The notes under the pieces are model-generated. The model made no database searches and was not told the origin of the DNA. It worked only from the letters and a program-made list of their open reading frames with translations. From Lachnospiraceae bacterium (GTDB taxonomy: Bacteria; Bacillota; Clostridia; Lachnospirales; Lachnospiraceae), in contig JAJQGP010000015.1 of NCBI GenBank assembly GCA_021200475.1, positions 1-64,000 on the forward strand: a stretch of 64,000 nucleotides of DNA. The letters run 5' to 3'. Made by a program: the position numbers and the translations under genes. Within the stretch, counting starts at the first letter, position 1. Every line of letters begins with the position of its first letter. Positions 48,759 through 58,044 of this stretch are shown piece after piece.

Positions 48759-50622
48759 CATCTGTTTCTTCCAGGTAATATTGTGCCTGCGCATGCCAGA
48801 GTTCGTAATATTTGCCGGATGCCTTCGCCAGCAGTTCTTCGTGCGTCCCCTGCTGGACGATGGCGCCTTCGTGAAAGACAGCAATTTCATCGCAGAATTT
48901 GCAGGAGGAAAGCCGGTGACTGATATAGATTGCCGTCTTGTCGCCGGAGATATCGTTGAATTTCGAATAAATTTCCGCTTCCGCGATGGGGTCGAGAGCG
49001 GCAGTCGGCTCATCAAGAATGATGAAGGGCGCGTCCTTATAGAGTGCCCGCGCGATGGCGATTTTCTGCGCTTCACCGCCGGAAACCTCGATCCCGTCCT
49101 CGGTGAAGTCCTTGTAGAGCTGAGTCTTCAGCCCGTCCGGCAGGGTTTTCAGACGGTCGTCAAAGCCCGCGTCGGTCAGGGCTTTTCGTACCTTTGCCTC
49201 ATCATAGGTCATACTGCCCGCGACGTTGTTTCCCAGCGGCTGGGAGAGCAGCTGAAAGTCCTGGAATACAACAGAAAAGATGTCCATGTAGTCCCGATAG
49301 TTGTATTTGCGGATGTCGATGCCGTTCAGGAGAATCTGCCCCTCCTGCGGGTCATAAAGGCGGCAGAGCAGCTTGATGAAGGTGGACTTGCCGCTGCCAT
49401 TCTCCCCCACGATGGCCAGCCGTCTGCCGATCTGAAACTTCATGGAAACGTGCCGCAGCGCCCAGCTTTCGCTTGCCGGGTATCGGAAAGAGACGTCGCG
49501 GAATTCGACCTCATACTGCCGGTCTGAACGTTTTTCTGTGGTCAGGCTTCCCTGGTACATGGCATTGGGAAGGTCCAGGTAAGTAAATATCCGCTCCATG
49601 TACCCGGTATTGGTTTTCATTTCACCGTACACCTGCAAAAGCGCGTAAATGTTGCCGCCCATGGCGGTCGCCGCGCCCACGTATTGCGTAACGCTGCCCA
49701 CATCAAACGCGCCGCCCCAGGCCTTGAGACAGGTAAAGGCGTACACAAAGCCGGTAATCAGCACCGAGATACCCGCGCCAAGTCCGGCGTAGACGCCCAT
49801 CGGGCCTTTGGCCAGCTTTCCAAACGAGCCGTTGGCGCCAAAGGGGCTTTCCCTCTTCTCGTAGGCGCGGATGATTTTCTGCTGGTCGTAGATCCGGATG
49901 TCCGCGCTCCGCTCCTTTTTAAATCCGAGATAGCCAAAGTAAGAAAACAGACGGTTTCCGAAGGTGGCCTCCTCGGAAAGACCGTTCAGATAGTTTTCCG
50001 ATTTCACATAAAATTTTCCCGCCAGAAAACTGATGCTGATCAATACGGCTGCAAACAATAGCAAAAACAAAGGATTGTTCAGGATGGTCAGCGCGCCGGC
50101 ATCCTCCGGTACAGGGGACGTAAAGAGATTTACCGTCAGCGCAATACCGCCGAGAATACCTGCAATGCTGCTGATGGTTTTCTCAAAAACGTGAGGGATG
50201 CGCCCGAAGCCCCAGCCGGCCCAGTTTTCGATCTGGGAAATCTGCGCCCGCAGATCATGGATTTCCTGGCGGTCAATGTCCGCGTAATCCATAGAGAACA
50301 TCTTGCGGCAGTAAAGGATTTCCTTGCGCCCCCACACATCGTCAATCAGGGTTTCCTTGCGCTGCTCTAAGAATGCGTTTGCAAGTGAGAAAAGCCCGGT
50401 GACAGCCACGCCACCGACCACCCATTGCCAGAGAACATCTGCCCGGCGGGCGCCGGCGAGTTCGGAGAGAATTCTCGCCGAAAAGAATACCGACACGTAT
50501 GGAAACAGCGCGGAAACGACCGCTCCCAGGGCAATGACCGGAAACAGCCGGTGACTGACCGTATACAATTCCTTCGCTCCGCGTTGATGCGCGACGATGG
50601 TGCGTGTGAAATCTCCCTTCAT
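48754..50622 (-). CDS. ABC exporter half-transporter B
   Basis: A 622-residue type I ABC exporter: about six membrane helices (LFPVIALGAVVSALFPYVSVFF and others), then an ATPase with Walker A VGENGSGKST, signature VSGGEAQK and Walker B FIILDEPTAALD. All catalytic residues look intact. Its ATG overlaps the stop of the partner gene (TGATG at 50620-50624), so the two form a heterodimer by translational coupling. Context with a GHKL/LytTR pair suggests peptide or drug export under its control. Confidence 0.92.
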   Translation of the reverse strand: MKGDFTRTIVAHQRGAKELYTVSHRLFPVIALGAVVSALFPYVSVFFSARILSELAGARRADVLWQWVVGGVAVTGLFSLANAFLEQRKETLIDDVWGRKEILYCRKMFSMDYADIDRQEIHDLRAQISQIENWAGWGFGRIPHVFEKTISSIAGILGGIALTVNLFTSPVPEDAGALTILNNPLFLLLFAAVLISISFLAGKFYVKSENYLNGLSEEATFGNRLFSYFGYLGFKKERSADIRIYDQQKIIRAYEKRESPFGANGSFGKLAKGPMGVYAGLGAGISVLITGFVYAFTCLKAWGGAFDVGSVTQYVGAATAMGGNIYALLQVYGEMKTNTGYMERIFTYLDLPNAMYQGSLTTEKRSDRQYEVEFRDVSFRYPASESWALRHVSMKFQIGRRLAIVGENGSGKSTFIKLLCRLYDPQEGQILLNGIDIRKYNYRDYMDIFSVVFQDFQLLSQPLGNNVAGSMTYDEAKVRKALTDAGFDDRLKTLPDGLKTQLYKDFTEDGIEVSGGEAQKIAIARALYKDAPFIILDEPTAALDPIAEAEIYSKFNDISGDKTAIYISHRLSSCKFCDEIAVFHEGAIVQQGTHEELLAKASGKYYELWHAQAQYYLEETDA

Positions 50623-52577
50623 CAGAACTCCCTCCCTTCCTGGTAGTATGACTTATCGGAAGCTGCGGACGCTTGCGTACGCAGATCCGGTAAGTCAACG
50701 ACAGAATCAGAAGCTGCAAGGCAGCGGCAGATGTGCGAAGCACAGCTGGATTCTGGAGTATTATGCGAAGTGCTTTTCTTCGCATAATATCGACTCTGAA
50801 CTTCAAAAAGCTTTGCGTATTCCCCGCCAAGCGCCAGCAGGCTTTCATGGGTACCCTCTTCCGCGATCCGCCCGTCCGCCAGGAACAGAATCCGGTCGCA
50901 GAAGCGGGTGGAGGCCAGGCGATGTGAGATAAACACCGAAGTCTTCTCTCTGGTCATATCGTTGTATTTCTGGTAAATATCATTTTCCGCGATGGGGTCG
51001 AGAGCGGCAGTCGGCTCATCGAGCATCAGCAGGGGCGCGTCCTTATAGAGCGCTCTCGCAAGCATCAGCCGCTGCGTCTGGCCGCCGGAAAACAGCACGC
51101 CATCCAGAAAGACATCTCTGCCGGTGTGCGTATCCAGCCCTTGGGGCAATTCCTGAATTGTTTTTTTCAGCCCCGCTTTTTCCAGAGAATCCCAGACCCG
51201 ATCCAAGTCGATATTTTCCGTCGTCATCGCGACATTTTCCGCAACAGTGACGTCCAGAAGCGAATATTCCTGGAAAACGGCGCTGATCTGCCCGTAGTAT
51301 GCGCTGCGGTTGAAGGTGCGGATATCCGCTCCGTTCAGCAGTACCCGGCCTTCGGTCGGATCAAAGAGACCGCACAGCAGGCGTACCAGCGTGGTTTTGC
51401 CTGCGCCATTCAGGCCGACGATCGCCAGCTTTTCACCGGGATGAATCACAAGACTGATGTCGTGCAGCGTATCTTTTTCTGCGCCCGGATAGCGATAAGA
51501 GACATGCTCCAGCTTCAATTCCCAGGCATCCGCACGTGGAAATGCCACCGGCTCACCCTCCTCAAAGCAAAACGGCTCCGGATATTCGAGAAACTCCCGC
51601 ACAGAGCTGATGTCGAGGCTGTCCTTATGCATCCGTGCCATATCATTTAAAATGCCCATCACCCAGGAGGAAAATGTGGTCACCGCTCCAAAATACAGAA
51701 CAAAGGAAGAGACAGATATCCCTTCGCTCAAAGCCAGGTGGATCAGATACAGGTAGGCAACGCCATTGCGTGCCACAGTCATCGCGGCTTCCGTCATACT
51801 CGCCGCCAGACGTTTTTTCTCCACCCCCAGACGCCAGTCCAGATAAGCGTTGTGCACCTCATCCAGCAGGTCATTCAGCCAGTCCTGCAGGCCAAAAATG
51901 CGGATATCTTTTGCGAGAATTACGGACTGAGATTTGTCGCGGATATAGCGTTTCTTTGCGTAGTACGTGGACTCTTCCTTCCGGTGTTCGAATTCCCAGT
52001 CACTCGCATAACGGGATGCCAGAAAGCCGATCAGGCAGGTGGCGAGCACCACCACCGTCAGCGCGGGATGCAGACCGGAGAGAATCGACAGGCAGACCAG
52101 AAAGCCGCCGATATGCTGCAGAAGATTCGTCAGCCCCTGCCAGATATACTCCGTTGCTTCCAGATTGCTATCTGTAGCACTGGATGCCTTTTCCCGCAGC
52201 CGGACAAAATCGGCATCCAGTGTATTGGAAAACGAAGTGGTGTTACACTTGTCAGCCAGCATGCCTATGATTTCGGTGCGAACGTCGATGCGGGGATACA
52301 TGGCATAGCTATCCAGATAGCCCTTCACTCCCTGCGTCACAAACAGCGCCGCTGTAAAAAACAAAATGGTGGTAAGAAGGCTTCCCAGTGGAACGTGTGT
52401 CTCCACAGCCTTCAATATTTCCGGCGCGATGTAGAGCTGTGCCGCGTTATACAGAATCTCCATCAAAGCCGTGAGGACGCAGATCAGAAGAACGCGCCGC
52501 CGCACCCTCCAGGCGATCCCTGTCATCCATCCGACATTCTGCACGACGCCGTATCCTGGTTTTGTTTTTGCTTCCAT
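50622..52577 (-). CDS. ABC exporter half-transporter A with repeat-derived C-terminus
   Basis: A 651-residue type I ABC exporter. Membrane domain (VLLICVLTALMEILYNAAQL and others), then an ATPase with Walker A VGLNGAGKTT, signature FSGGQTQR and Walker B LLMLDEPTAALD. After the natural end (LFEVQSRYYAKK) come about 50 Ser/Ala-rich residues encoded by three back-to-back palindromes (50650-50788), which look like intergenic repeats captured into the frame. The first gene of the pair; GGAG precedes the ATG. Confidence 0.92.
   Translation of the reverse strand: MEAKTKPGYGVVQNVGWMTGIAWRVRRRVLLICVLTALMEILYNAAQLYIAPEILKAVETHVPLGSLLTTILFFTAALFVTQGVKGYLDSYAMYPRIDVRTEIIGMLADKCNTTSFSNTLDADFVRLREKASSATDSNLEATEYIWQGLTNLLQHIGGFLVCLSILSGLHPALTVVVLATCLIGFLASRYASDWEFEHRKEESTYYAKKRYIRDKSQSVILAKDIRIFGLQDWLNDLLDEVHNAYLDWRLGVEKKRLAASMTEAAMTVARNGVAYLYLIHLALSEGISVSSFVLYFGAVTTFSSWVMGILNDMARMHKDSLDISSVREFLEYPEPFCFEEGEPVAFPRADAWELKLEHVSYRYPGAEKDTLHDISLVIHPGEKLAIVGLNGAGKTTLVRLLCGLFDPTEGRVLLNGADIRTFNRSAYYGQISAVFQEYSLLDVTVAENVAMTTENIDLDRVWDSLEKAGLKKTIQELPQGLDTHTGRDVFLDGVLFSGGQTQRLMLARALYKDAPLLMLDEPTAALDPIAENDIYQKYNDMTREKTSVFISHRLASTRFCDRILFLADGRIAEEGTHESLLALGGEYAKLFEVQSRYYAKKSTSHNTPESSCASHICRCLAASDSVVDLPDLRTQASAASDKSYYQEGREF
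50650..50788. repeat. Triple palindrome forming the 3' end of the ABC-A gene
   Basis: GACTTATCGG/CCGGTAAGTC (50650-50696), CAGAATC/GATTCTG (50702-50755) and ATTATGCGAAG/CTTCGCATAAT (50760-50788). The first has an inner stem CTGCG/CGCAG. In frame, they add about 47 codons to the protein. Confidence 0.85.
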
Positions 52578-52748
52578 ACTCCATCCATCTCCTTACACGA
52601 TACGTTTTTTATGGCTACGGACATCATAGCACAAAAAATCATCCCCGGCACAGTTCGGGGATGAATCGTTAAAATCGGGGGATAAATGGTGATCATCCGC
52701 AGCATCATGACTTTTTGCCGCTCAAATCCTGTCAGTACCTGTAAAGCC

Positions 52749-53411
52749 TCACGTCTGCGGAATCAGGATTTCCGTGGTAAAAGCTCCGTCCTCGCTGTTG
52801 CGGCTCAGGTAGCCGTCCAGGCGTTCTACGATGTTATCGATGCGAACCAGCCCAAATCCGTGACCGTCTCCTTTATTCGTCCGAAATCTTCCGTTGATCT
52901 TTTCCAGCTTTTTCCCTGCCGTAAAATTTGTAAAAGAAATGTAGAACTGCGTTCCCTTCATATCCATATAGACCCGGATGAGCCGTTCCTCCTCCGGCAA
53001 TGCCAGGCTGGCCTCGATTGCGTTATCAAAGAGATTGCCAATGATGCAGCACAAATCAATCTCTGACATACGAAGCTTCACCGGAATGTGCGCGTCACAG
53101 TGAACCGTAATCGCCCGGGACCGGGCCAGCGAAATCTTGCTGTTTAAGATGGCGTCGGCCATGGAATTCCCCGCCTTCACCACCGTATCCACGGTATTTA
53201 AATCCGTATCCAGCTCATCCAGATAGGCTTTGATTCCCTCCATATCTCCATTAGACGCCAGCACCTTCATTGTCTGAATGTGATTCCGGTAATCATGCCG
53301 CCATCCGCGCATCTGGCGATACATATTGTCAACCTCCCGGTAATGGGTCTCGATCAACTCCCGCTGATAAGCCGCGATCCGCTTATCGATCTGCTTTGAT
53401 AAAAAAGACAT
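52749..53411 (-). CDS. GHKL sensor histidine kinase without membrane domain
   Basis: A 220-residue kinase of the AgrC/GHKL class. The phospho-acceptor helix is GWRHDYRNHIQTMKV. The ATPase has a CCIIGNLFDNAIEAS N-box and GDGHGFGLVRIDNIVERLDG as G-box. No transmembrane sensor is present, so it must be soluble and sense a cytosolic partner, perhaps the ABC exporter. GGAAGG precedes 53411. It follows the LytTR regulator by 17 bp. Confidence 0.9.
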   Translation of the reverse strand: MSFLSKQIDKRIAAYQRELIETHYREVDNMYRQMRGWRHDYRNHIQTMKVLASNGDMEGIKAYLDELDTDLNTVDTVVKAGNSMADAILNSKISLARSRAITVHCDAHIPVKLRMSEIDLCCIIGNLFDNAIEASLALPEEERLIRVYMDMKGTQFYISFTNFTAGKKLEKINGRFRTNKGDGHGFGLVRIDNIVERLDGYLSRNSEDGAFTTEILIPQT

Positions 53412-53428
53412 GGTAATTCCTTCCATTT

Positions 53429-54124
53429 CTATGTAAACTGTATGATCGCGCGATTGAGCGGCTCATAAGCCCCTCTCGGCAAAGGGAGAACCGTTCCGTC
53501 CGACAATGTCACCTCTTTTCTGGTGACACGCCGGATACATTCCAGATTCAGGAGCAGACTTCGCCCTGCCCGCACAAACCGCCGGTCGAGTTCCTTTTCA
53601 AATTCGCCCAACGGTCGCTTAACCGTATATTCTTTCCCTGCATGAATCGTCACATAATTCAGCCGCACATCCAGATAGCGAATCTCATAAAGCGGGATAC
53701 GTACCATCTCTCCTCCCATCTCCAGGTTGAGACATCTTTCATTCTGCTTCCGTTTTTCCAGCGCCCGATCCAGCACAGAAAACAGCTTCTCAACCTTTAC
53801 AGGCTTTATCAGATAATGCAGTGCCGCAACCTCGTAGCCCTCGGCAATGTAGTCCGAATAGCCCGTGACAAAAACAATCTGCAGCGCCTCATTCTCTTTG
53901 CGGATGGTCTTAGCCATCGTCACTCCGTCCATCTGGCCCATCTCAATGTCCAGAATAAGAATATCCCACCTTTTGTCTTCCGCATACTGAAACAAAAAGC
54001 TTTCTGCCGAAGAAAAGACCTGCGTATATATCTTGGCCTGCCGCGCCGCAGCCCAGGCTTTCACCTGGTTTTCGACAAATTTCGCATCTGCGCTGCTGTC
54101 ATCGCAGATTGCAATTCGAACCAT
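53429..54124 (-). CDS. LytTR-type response regulator
   Basis: A 231-residue response regulator: receiver domain (VRIAICDDSSADAKFVE; phospho-Asp in DILILDIEMGQMDG; FVTGYSDYIAEGYEVAALHYLIKP) and C-terminal LytTR DNA-binding domain (IRYLDVRLNYVTIHAG; RSLLLNLECIRRVTRKEV; LPLPRGAYEPLNRAI). It works with the following GHKL kinase and probably controls the ABC exporter encoded downstream. The ATG at 54124 (AAGGG) begins the receiver; the frame to 54238 runs into a repeat. Confidence 0.93.
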   Translation of the reverse strand: MVRIAICDDSSADAKFVENQVKAWAAARQAKIYTQVFSSAESFLFQYAEDKRWDILILDIEMGQMDGVTMAKTIRKENEALQIVFVTGYSDYIAEGYEVAALHYLIKPVKVEKLFSVLDRALEKRKQNERCLNLEMGGEMVRIPLYEIRYLDVRLNYVTIHAGKEYTVKRPLGEFEKELDRRFVRAGRSLLLNLECIRRVTRKEVTLSDGTVLPLPRGAYEPLNRAIIQFT

Positions 54125-54160
54125 CGATCTTTCCCTTTCCATACCATATTTTGATCTTTC

Positions 54161-54287
54161 GTAACTATTCAGAACAGCCTTTCGCAGATAAATCTGCACA
54201 TCTCCGCTTCGCTCCGGTCGGTGCTGAACGAGCGCCACTGGCGCTCAGCACCTGTCTTTTCTTTTCGATGCTGTTCTGAACTGTTAC
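54161..54287. repeat. GTAACTATTCAGAAC palindrome, copy 3, with a nested element
   Basis: GTAACTATTCAGAACAGC (54161-54178) faces GCTGTTCTGAACTGTTAC (54270-54287). Inside is GGTGCTGA..GCGCCACTGGCGC..TCAGCACC (54220-54252) with CTCCGGTCGG beside it: a diverged, reversed copy of the 32292/46586 element. One repeat is nested within another. Confidence 0.85.
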
Positions 54288-54304
54288 CAGATATACTACG
54301 CCAT

Positions 54305-55036
54305 CTACAAAGCTTCAACGCGAATGGCTTCCCCTTTTTTCAAAGACATCGGCAGCACCAGCGTTCCGAATGTCAGCCGTTTTAAATAAATCACTTCACT
54401 TCCCACTGCGTGAAACATCCGCTTAACTTGATGGTAGCGTCCCTCCTGGATCGTTAACAGAGCCACTCGCCCCGCATCCGCACATGCACAGTATTTCTCC
54501 GGCAAATAGGCAAGCTCCGGACTCCCACCGTCACAAATCACAAGCCTGGCCGGAAGTGTCGGCGTATCATCACCGATCTCCACCCCCACAGAAAAGGAAT
54601 CAATATACGCCTTTTCGGCAGGGCGGTCGAGTACGGCCAGATACGTTTTGTCCACGTGCCTGCGCGGGGAAAGCATACGGTGCGCCATTCCCCCATCATT
54701 GGTAATCAGAAGCAGCCCTTCCGTGTCCTTGTCCAGTCTGCCCACCGGGAACAGGTCCCTGTTTTGCGGCACAAGCTCCATCACCGTTGGGAAACGGTCA
54801 TCCTTTACCGCGCAGACATAGCCGGCCGGCTTATGCAGCATATAGGTTACGAAACCGCGCGCCGCCACAGTGGTCCCATTTACAGCAATCTCATCTGCAT
54901 CCGGAGTAATCTTTCTCTCCGGTTTGGCAACACAGACTCCGTTGATCGTGACCGCTTTTCTTTTTATGAGATTCTTTACTTCACTTCTCGTCCCAATCCC
55001 GGCATCCGCCAGAAATTTATCCAGCCGTATCTGCAT
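54305..55036 (-). CDS. RsuA/RluB-family pseudouridine synthase
   Basis: A 243-residue RNA pseudouridine synthase: N-terminal S4 RNA-binding domain (MQIRLDKFLADAGIGTRSEVKNLI), then the catalytic core with FPVGRLDKDTEGLLLITNDG (Asp nucleophile in GRLDKDTEGL) and QEGRYHQVKRMF. The likely substrate is 16S rRNA U516 (RsuA) or a 23S site (RluB/E/F). A GGGGGG run precedes the ATG at 55036; the first frame ATG lies further up without advantage. Confidence 0.93.
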   Translation of the reverse strand: MQIRLDKFLADAGIGTRSEVKNLIKRKAVTINGVCVAKPERKITPDADEIAVNGTTVAARGFVTYMLHKPAGYVCAVKDDRFPTVMELVPQNRDLFPVGRLDKDTEGLLLITNDGGMAHRMLSPRRHVDKTYLAVLDRPAEKAYIDSFSVGVEIGDDTPTLPARLVICDGGSPELAYLPEKYCACADAGRVALLTIQEGRYHQVKRMFHAVGSEVIYLKRLTFGTLVLPMSLKKGEAIRVEAL

Positions 55037-55126
55037 AAGTCCCCCCGGGTTTTGCCCGTTTAGCATGAGCAGCGCCCGCAACGATTCCAGAGCCGGCGCC
55101 TGTTTTTCCTGAACTCTTTTGGCTTG

Positions 55127-55912
55127 TTAATAGCCGCATATACTGCCAGGATCTATTTCCTCTATCTTCAGTGCGTATTTTTCCGCCATTCGCATAGCAC
55201 GCTCGTAGACCCCCTGTTCGCAAATCTGCGATGGATTGTGCGCGTCAACACCCAGCACAACCCGATTCCCTATCCGACCCGCGATCTGCCAGAAGCGCTC
55301 TGCGGGATAATGGCGGTGCTGCAAAAGTCCCTGAAGGTTTATTTCCAGCGGAATACGAAGATCGTACAAAGCCTCGCAGAGGCGTGTCATTTCCTGCTCG
55401 TACACACCGTCTGTCCCCTCATAATTGATCAGATCCGGATGAGCCAGATAGAGAAACGCTCCGGTCTCCATCCCGGCGATAACCGTATCGACATATCCTT
55501 TCAGAAAGTCATCGTTTTTTGTCGGTGCGCCGGTATAGGTTCCGTCTGATTCACGTCCCAGGAAATGCTGTCCCATGATCAGATAGTCCCCGTTTACACG
55601 ATGCAGCATCTCCATCTGTGCATCGAAAAATTCCGGCGTATACTCTGCTTCAAAACCCACCAGCAGGCGGATTGTCCCCTCATATTCACGCGCCAGCGAG
55701 CGGATCGAATGCACATATTCGTCCGCCTGCTCCATATCCATACGGATCGTTGAGACATAACCGTCCGTAAACGGGCAGGGAACATGGTCTGCAAAACCAA
55801 GAACCTCCATTCCCATGGATATCGCTGCTTCAATATACTCTCGTTCCGTACCCACTGCATGCTTGCAGCGGGTAGTATGTGTGTGATAGTTTGTTTTCAT
55901 ATAGTGATTCAT
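55127..55912 (-). CDS. PHP-type histidinol-phosphatase
   Basis: A 261-residue PHP-domain phosphatase (HisK-like): metal motifs YHTHTTRC, EVLGFADHVPCP, LVGFEAEYTPEF, YLIMGQHFL, YLAHPDLINY and VVLGVDAHNP are all in place. The N-terminal start is uncertain among several Met; 55912 has GAGGAAG and avoids overlap with the YhhN gene. It would hydrolyse histidinol phosphate in histidine synthesis, although related PHP enzymes act on other phosphates. The YhhN gene ends 8 bp upstream, so the two are cotranscribed. Confidence 0.9.
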   Translation of the reverse strand: MNHYMKTNYHTHTTRCKHAVGTEREYIEAAISMGMEVLGFADHVPCPFTDGYVSTIRMDMEQADEYVHSIRSLAREYEGTIRLLVGFEAEYTPEFFDAQMEMLHRVNGDYLIMGQHFLGRESDGTYTGAPTKNDDFLKGYVDTVIAGMETGAFLYLAHPDLINYEGTDGVYEQEMTRLCEALYDLRIPLEINLQGLLQHRHYPAERFWQIAGRIGNRVVLGVDAHNPSQICEQGVYERAMRMAEKYALKIEEIDPGSICGY

Positions 55913-55920
55913 TTTCTTCC

Positions 55921-56616
55921 TCATCCAATCCACAAAACAGCCGAAGCGATCAGATACTGGCCGATATAGTAAAGCACATAATTGACCGCAAGAGCCACTG
56001 GCCTGTCTTTTCCTTCTCCAAAATAAATAACAGAAAGTACCAGATCTGACAAAAGAAAAAACACGCCTCCAATCCCCATAATCAGTAAACCCAGATTACG
56101 CAAAAAAATCGCACAGGCTACTGTATATACTGCCATAAAAAACAAAATTGCGCCATATACAGCAGATATTGCCTTATATTTACCATATTGAAGATGCATC
56201 GGCTTCTCTCCGATGTATATGAACGCGAGCGCGGCAAGTGCACCGATCATGCCTGCCACAAAAGCTTCTGTCTGGAAGCCCACAACAGATGTTACCGCCG
56301 CGAGATAGAAAAAATGCCCGACAAGAAACACAAGAAATCCCATCATCGTCCATGCGTCGGCATCTTCCGGATATAAGCCTTTCAGTTCCAGCCAGATATC
56401 CCCCAGCAAACCCAGCAGCAGCCCGCCGCCGACAAATAGCGCGAACTGAAAATGTCTCCCTTCCGTCAGCGCCGCTACTCCCAGTGTCGTCAGAAAAAAG
56501 AAACTGGTGAAAGACTTAAGAACGGCAGCCTGCCAGCTCGGACCACGCAGCCGCGTGAGAATCATCAGAACGAGATACACCAGCCCAACCACGAGCATTG
56601 CAATATACATCATCAT
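55921..56616 (-). CDS. YhhN/TMEM86-family membrane protein
   Basis: A 231-residue protein with eight predicted helices. GGGLLLGLLGDIWLEL and GHFFYLAAVT carry the acidic and His residues conserved in YhhN, and GGVFFLLSDLVLSVIYFG follows. Animal TMEM86 members are lysoplasmalogenases. Many anaerobic clostridia make plasmalogens, so a role in lysoplasmalogen turnover is plausible (inference). AGAAAGGATG precedes the first ATG. Confidence 0.85.
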   Translation of the reverse strand: MMMYIAMLVVGLVYLVLMILTRLRGPSWQAAVLKSFTSFFFLTTLGVAALTEGRHFQFALFVGGGLLLGLLGDIWLELKGLYPEDADAWTMMGFLVFLVGHFFYLAAVTSVVGFQTEAFVAGMIGALAALAFIYIGEKPMHLQYGKYKAISAVYGAILFFMAVYTVACAIFLRNLGLLIMGIGGVFFLLSDLVLSVIYFGEGKDRPVALAVNYVLYYIGQYLIASAVLWIG

Positions 56617-56808
56617 AAAGGCAACATCCTTTCTTCTTTTCAGCGCTAATATGAGTTACATCATCCTCTTATAAGCAGGGATGCTATAAATTCGGCCTTT
56701 GCCTTTTCAACCGATCTCATTATACTACTCGAATCTGCGCATGAAAACCCGGCAAATATCTTAAAAATCAAAAAAAATCAAAAAATCTTCTTCGCTCCTC
56801 TTCCTTTT

Positions 56809-57798
56809 CTAAGGATTGCATCTCTGGCACGGTGCGTATCCCATAGCGATAACAGTCTCCCGGTCTCCGGTATATTCCAGTTTGTTTTTCCCGCTCATAT
56901 CTTCTACGCTGGTGCAGGCCGGATCGTGAAACTTCATCGTGTTTGTGTTTAAAATATAGGTCGTTTCCTCTGTATCATCGGCCGCACGCGCAGATGCGGA
57001 AGCATCGTCCTCAATCCAGCTCTCCCCGGTTGCATAATCAATCCCGATCCCCGGCTGCACATTATAACAATAAACATTGAACAGAACACCTGCGCCTTCA
57101 TCCTCTACAGACATCGCCTCCATCTGTACTCCGGAAGCGACCAGATTCTCTCCTTCAAATATCGGTGTCACACGGTAAAGCACATGGTTCCCTGTCTCGT
57201 AAATATACTCCGCCACAAGATCCTCAAAAGGCAGCATTCCCTCTGTATTCAGATAGCGCGTCCCCGTGATCAGGTTCTGCTCATTTGCATTCTCCGCAGT
57301 CAGCTTGTAGGCAATCAGATGGCAGCGATTATAAAGAGATTCGCCGTCAATTCCCTCATATTGTACCGAATGCCAGCCGGTCGGGTGGATGGAACTGATA
57401 TCGCCGCGCTCCTGGGTCGGCATCAGGTCCGCACCCAGATTTGCCAGAGCCACACCACAGCGCCCCAGCGAATCCAGCTCGCTGTAGCGCTCAAATGACT
57501 CTGTGCTTATATCCAAATCCGAAAAATCCGGAACGTTTCCTTTCACCTCTGCATAGGGCGAACCGGAATAAGCCGGGATGTCTGCAAGAATCTGGTCTGT
57601 GTCGGAAGAAATCATATCCGAACCAGAATCCCCGTCTGCGGAAGCAAGATCCTCTGACGAGGCAGAAACACAATCGCTCTGCTCTGAGGCTGCCGCCCCG
57701 ACTGGCCGTATGCCTTGCCAGTTATCCGTGTCCACCCTGAAAAAAAACAGCATAAATGCCAGAAGCAGGTGCAAAAACAGTTTCTTTCTGTATTTCAT
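56809..57798 (-). CDS. Secreted DNA/RNA non-specific endonuclease
   Basis: A 329-residue exported nuclease. The signal peptide (LFLHLLLAFMLFFFRV) is followed by a Ser/Asp-rich linker. The nuclease domain has GWHSVQYEGIDGESLYNRCHLIAY (RxHL variant of the EndA DRGH-type site), NEQNLITGTRYLN and GMLPFEDLV. At the C-terminus, KFHDPACTSVED and YAPCQRCNP form a small Cys/His domain common in such secreted nucleases. It would degrade extracellular DNA/RNA for nutrients or competence. GGAGGGC precedes the ATG. Downstream T-rich sequence to 56617 holds the next promoter region. Confidence 0.9.
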   Translation of the reverse strand: MKYRKKLFLHLLLAFMLFFFRVDTDNWQGIRPVGAAASEQSDCVSASSEDLASADGDSGSDMISSDTDQILADIPAYSGSPYAEVKGNVPDFSDLDISTESFERYSELDSLGRCGVALANLGADLMPTQERGDISSIHPTGWHSVQYEGIDGESLYNRCHLIAYKLTAENANEQNLITGTRYLNTEGMLPFEDLVAEYIYETGNHVLYRVTPIFEGENLVASGVQMEAMSVEDEGAGVLFNVYCYNVQPGIGIDYATGESWIEDDASASARAADDTEETTYILNTNTMKFHDPACTSVEDMSGKNKLEYTGDRETVIAMGYAPCQRCNP

Positions 57799-57882
57799 CC
57801 GTCAGCCCTCCGCATGTGCCAAACATTTGTTCGTTTTTCATTATAATGGACGCCCTGCTGTTTTTCAAGAGAAAAAACTGAA

Positions 57883-57921
57883 AAAGCCGCAATCTCTGAA
57901 ATACTCAGAAACTGCGGCTTT
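57883..57921 (-). terminator. Terminator of rubrerythrin
   Basis: Minus strand AAAGCCGCA..TGCGGCTTT with an inner TTTCTGA/TCAGAGA stem and a T-rich tail TTCAGTTTTTT. Confidence 0.88.
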
Positions 57922-58044
57922 ATCCTGTCGTTTTACATAAAACCATGCTCCCGTATCAGGCAGACCGGCCAAATCCCCTGCACATCTGCCAAACATCATG
58001 CCCGGCCTTCACAGCTCCATGTACATAATATGCCTGCAACCGAA

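Noticed and set aside
52578-52748. Possible insertion sequence between the ABC genes and the two-component system
   Set aside because: Only short A/T-rich and imperfect hairpin sequence is present, with no transposase or terminal repeats.
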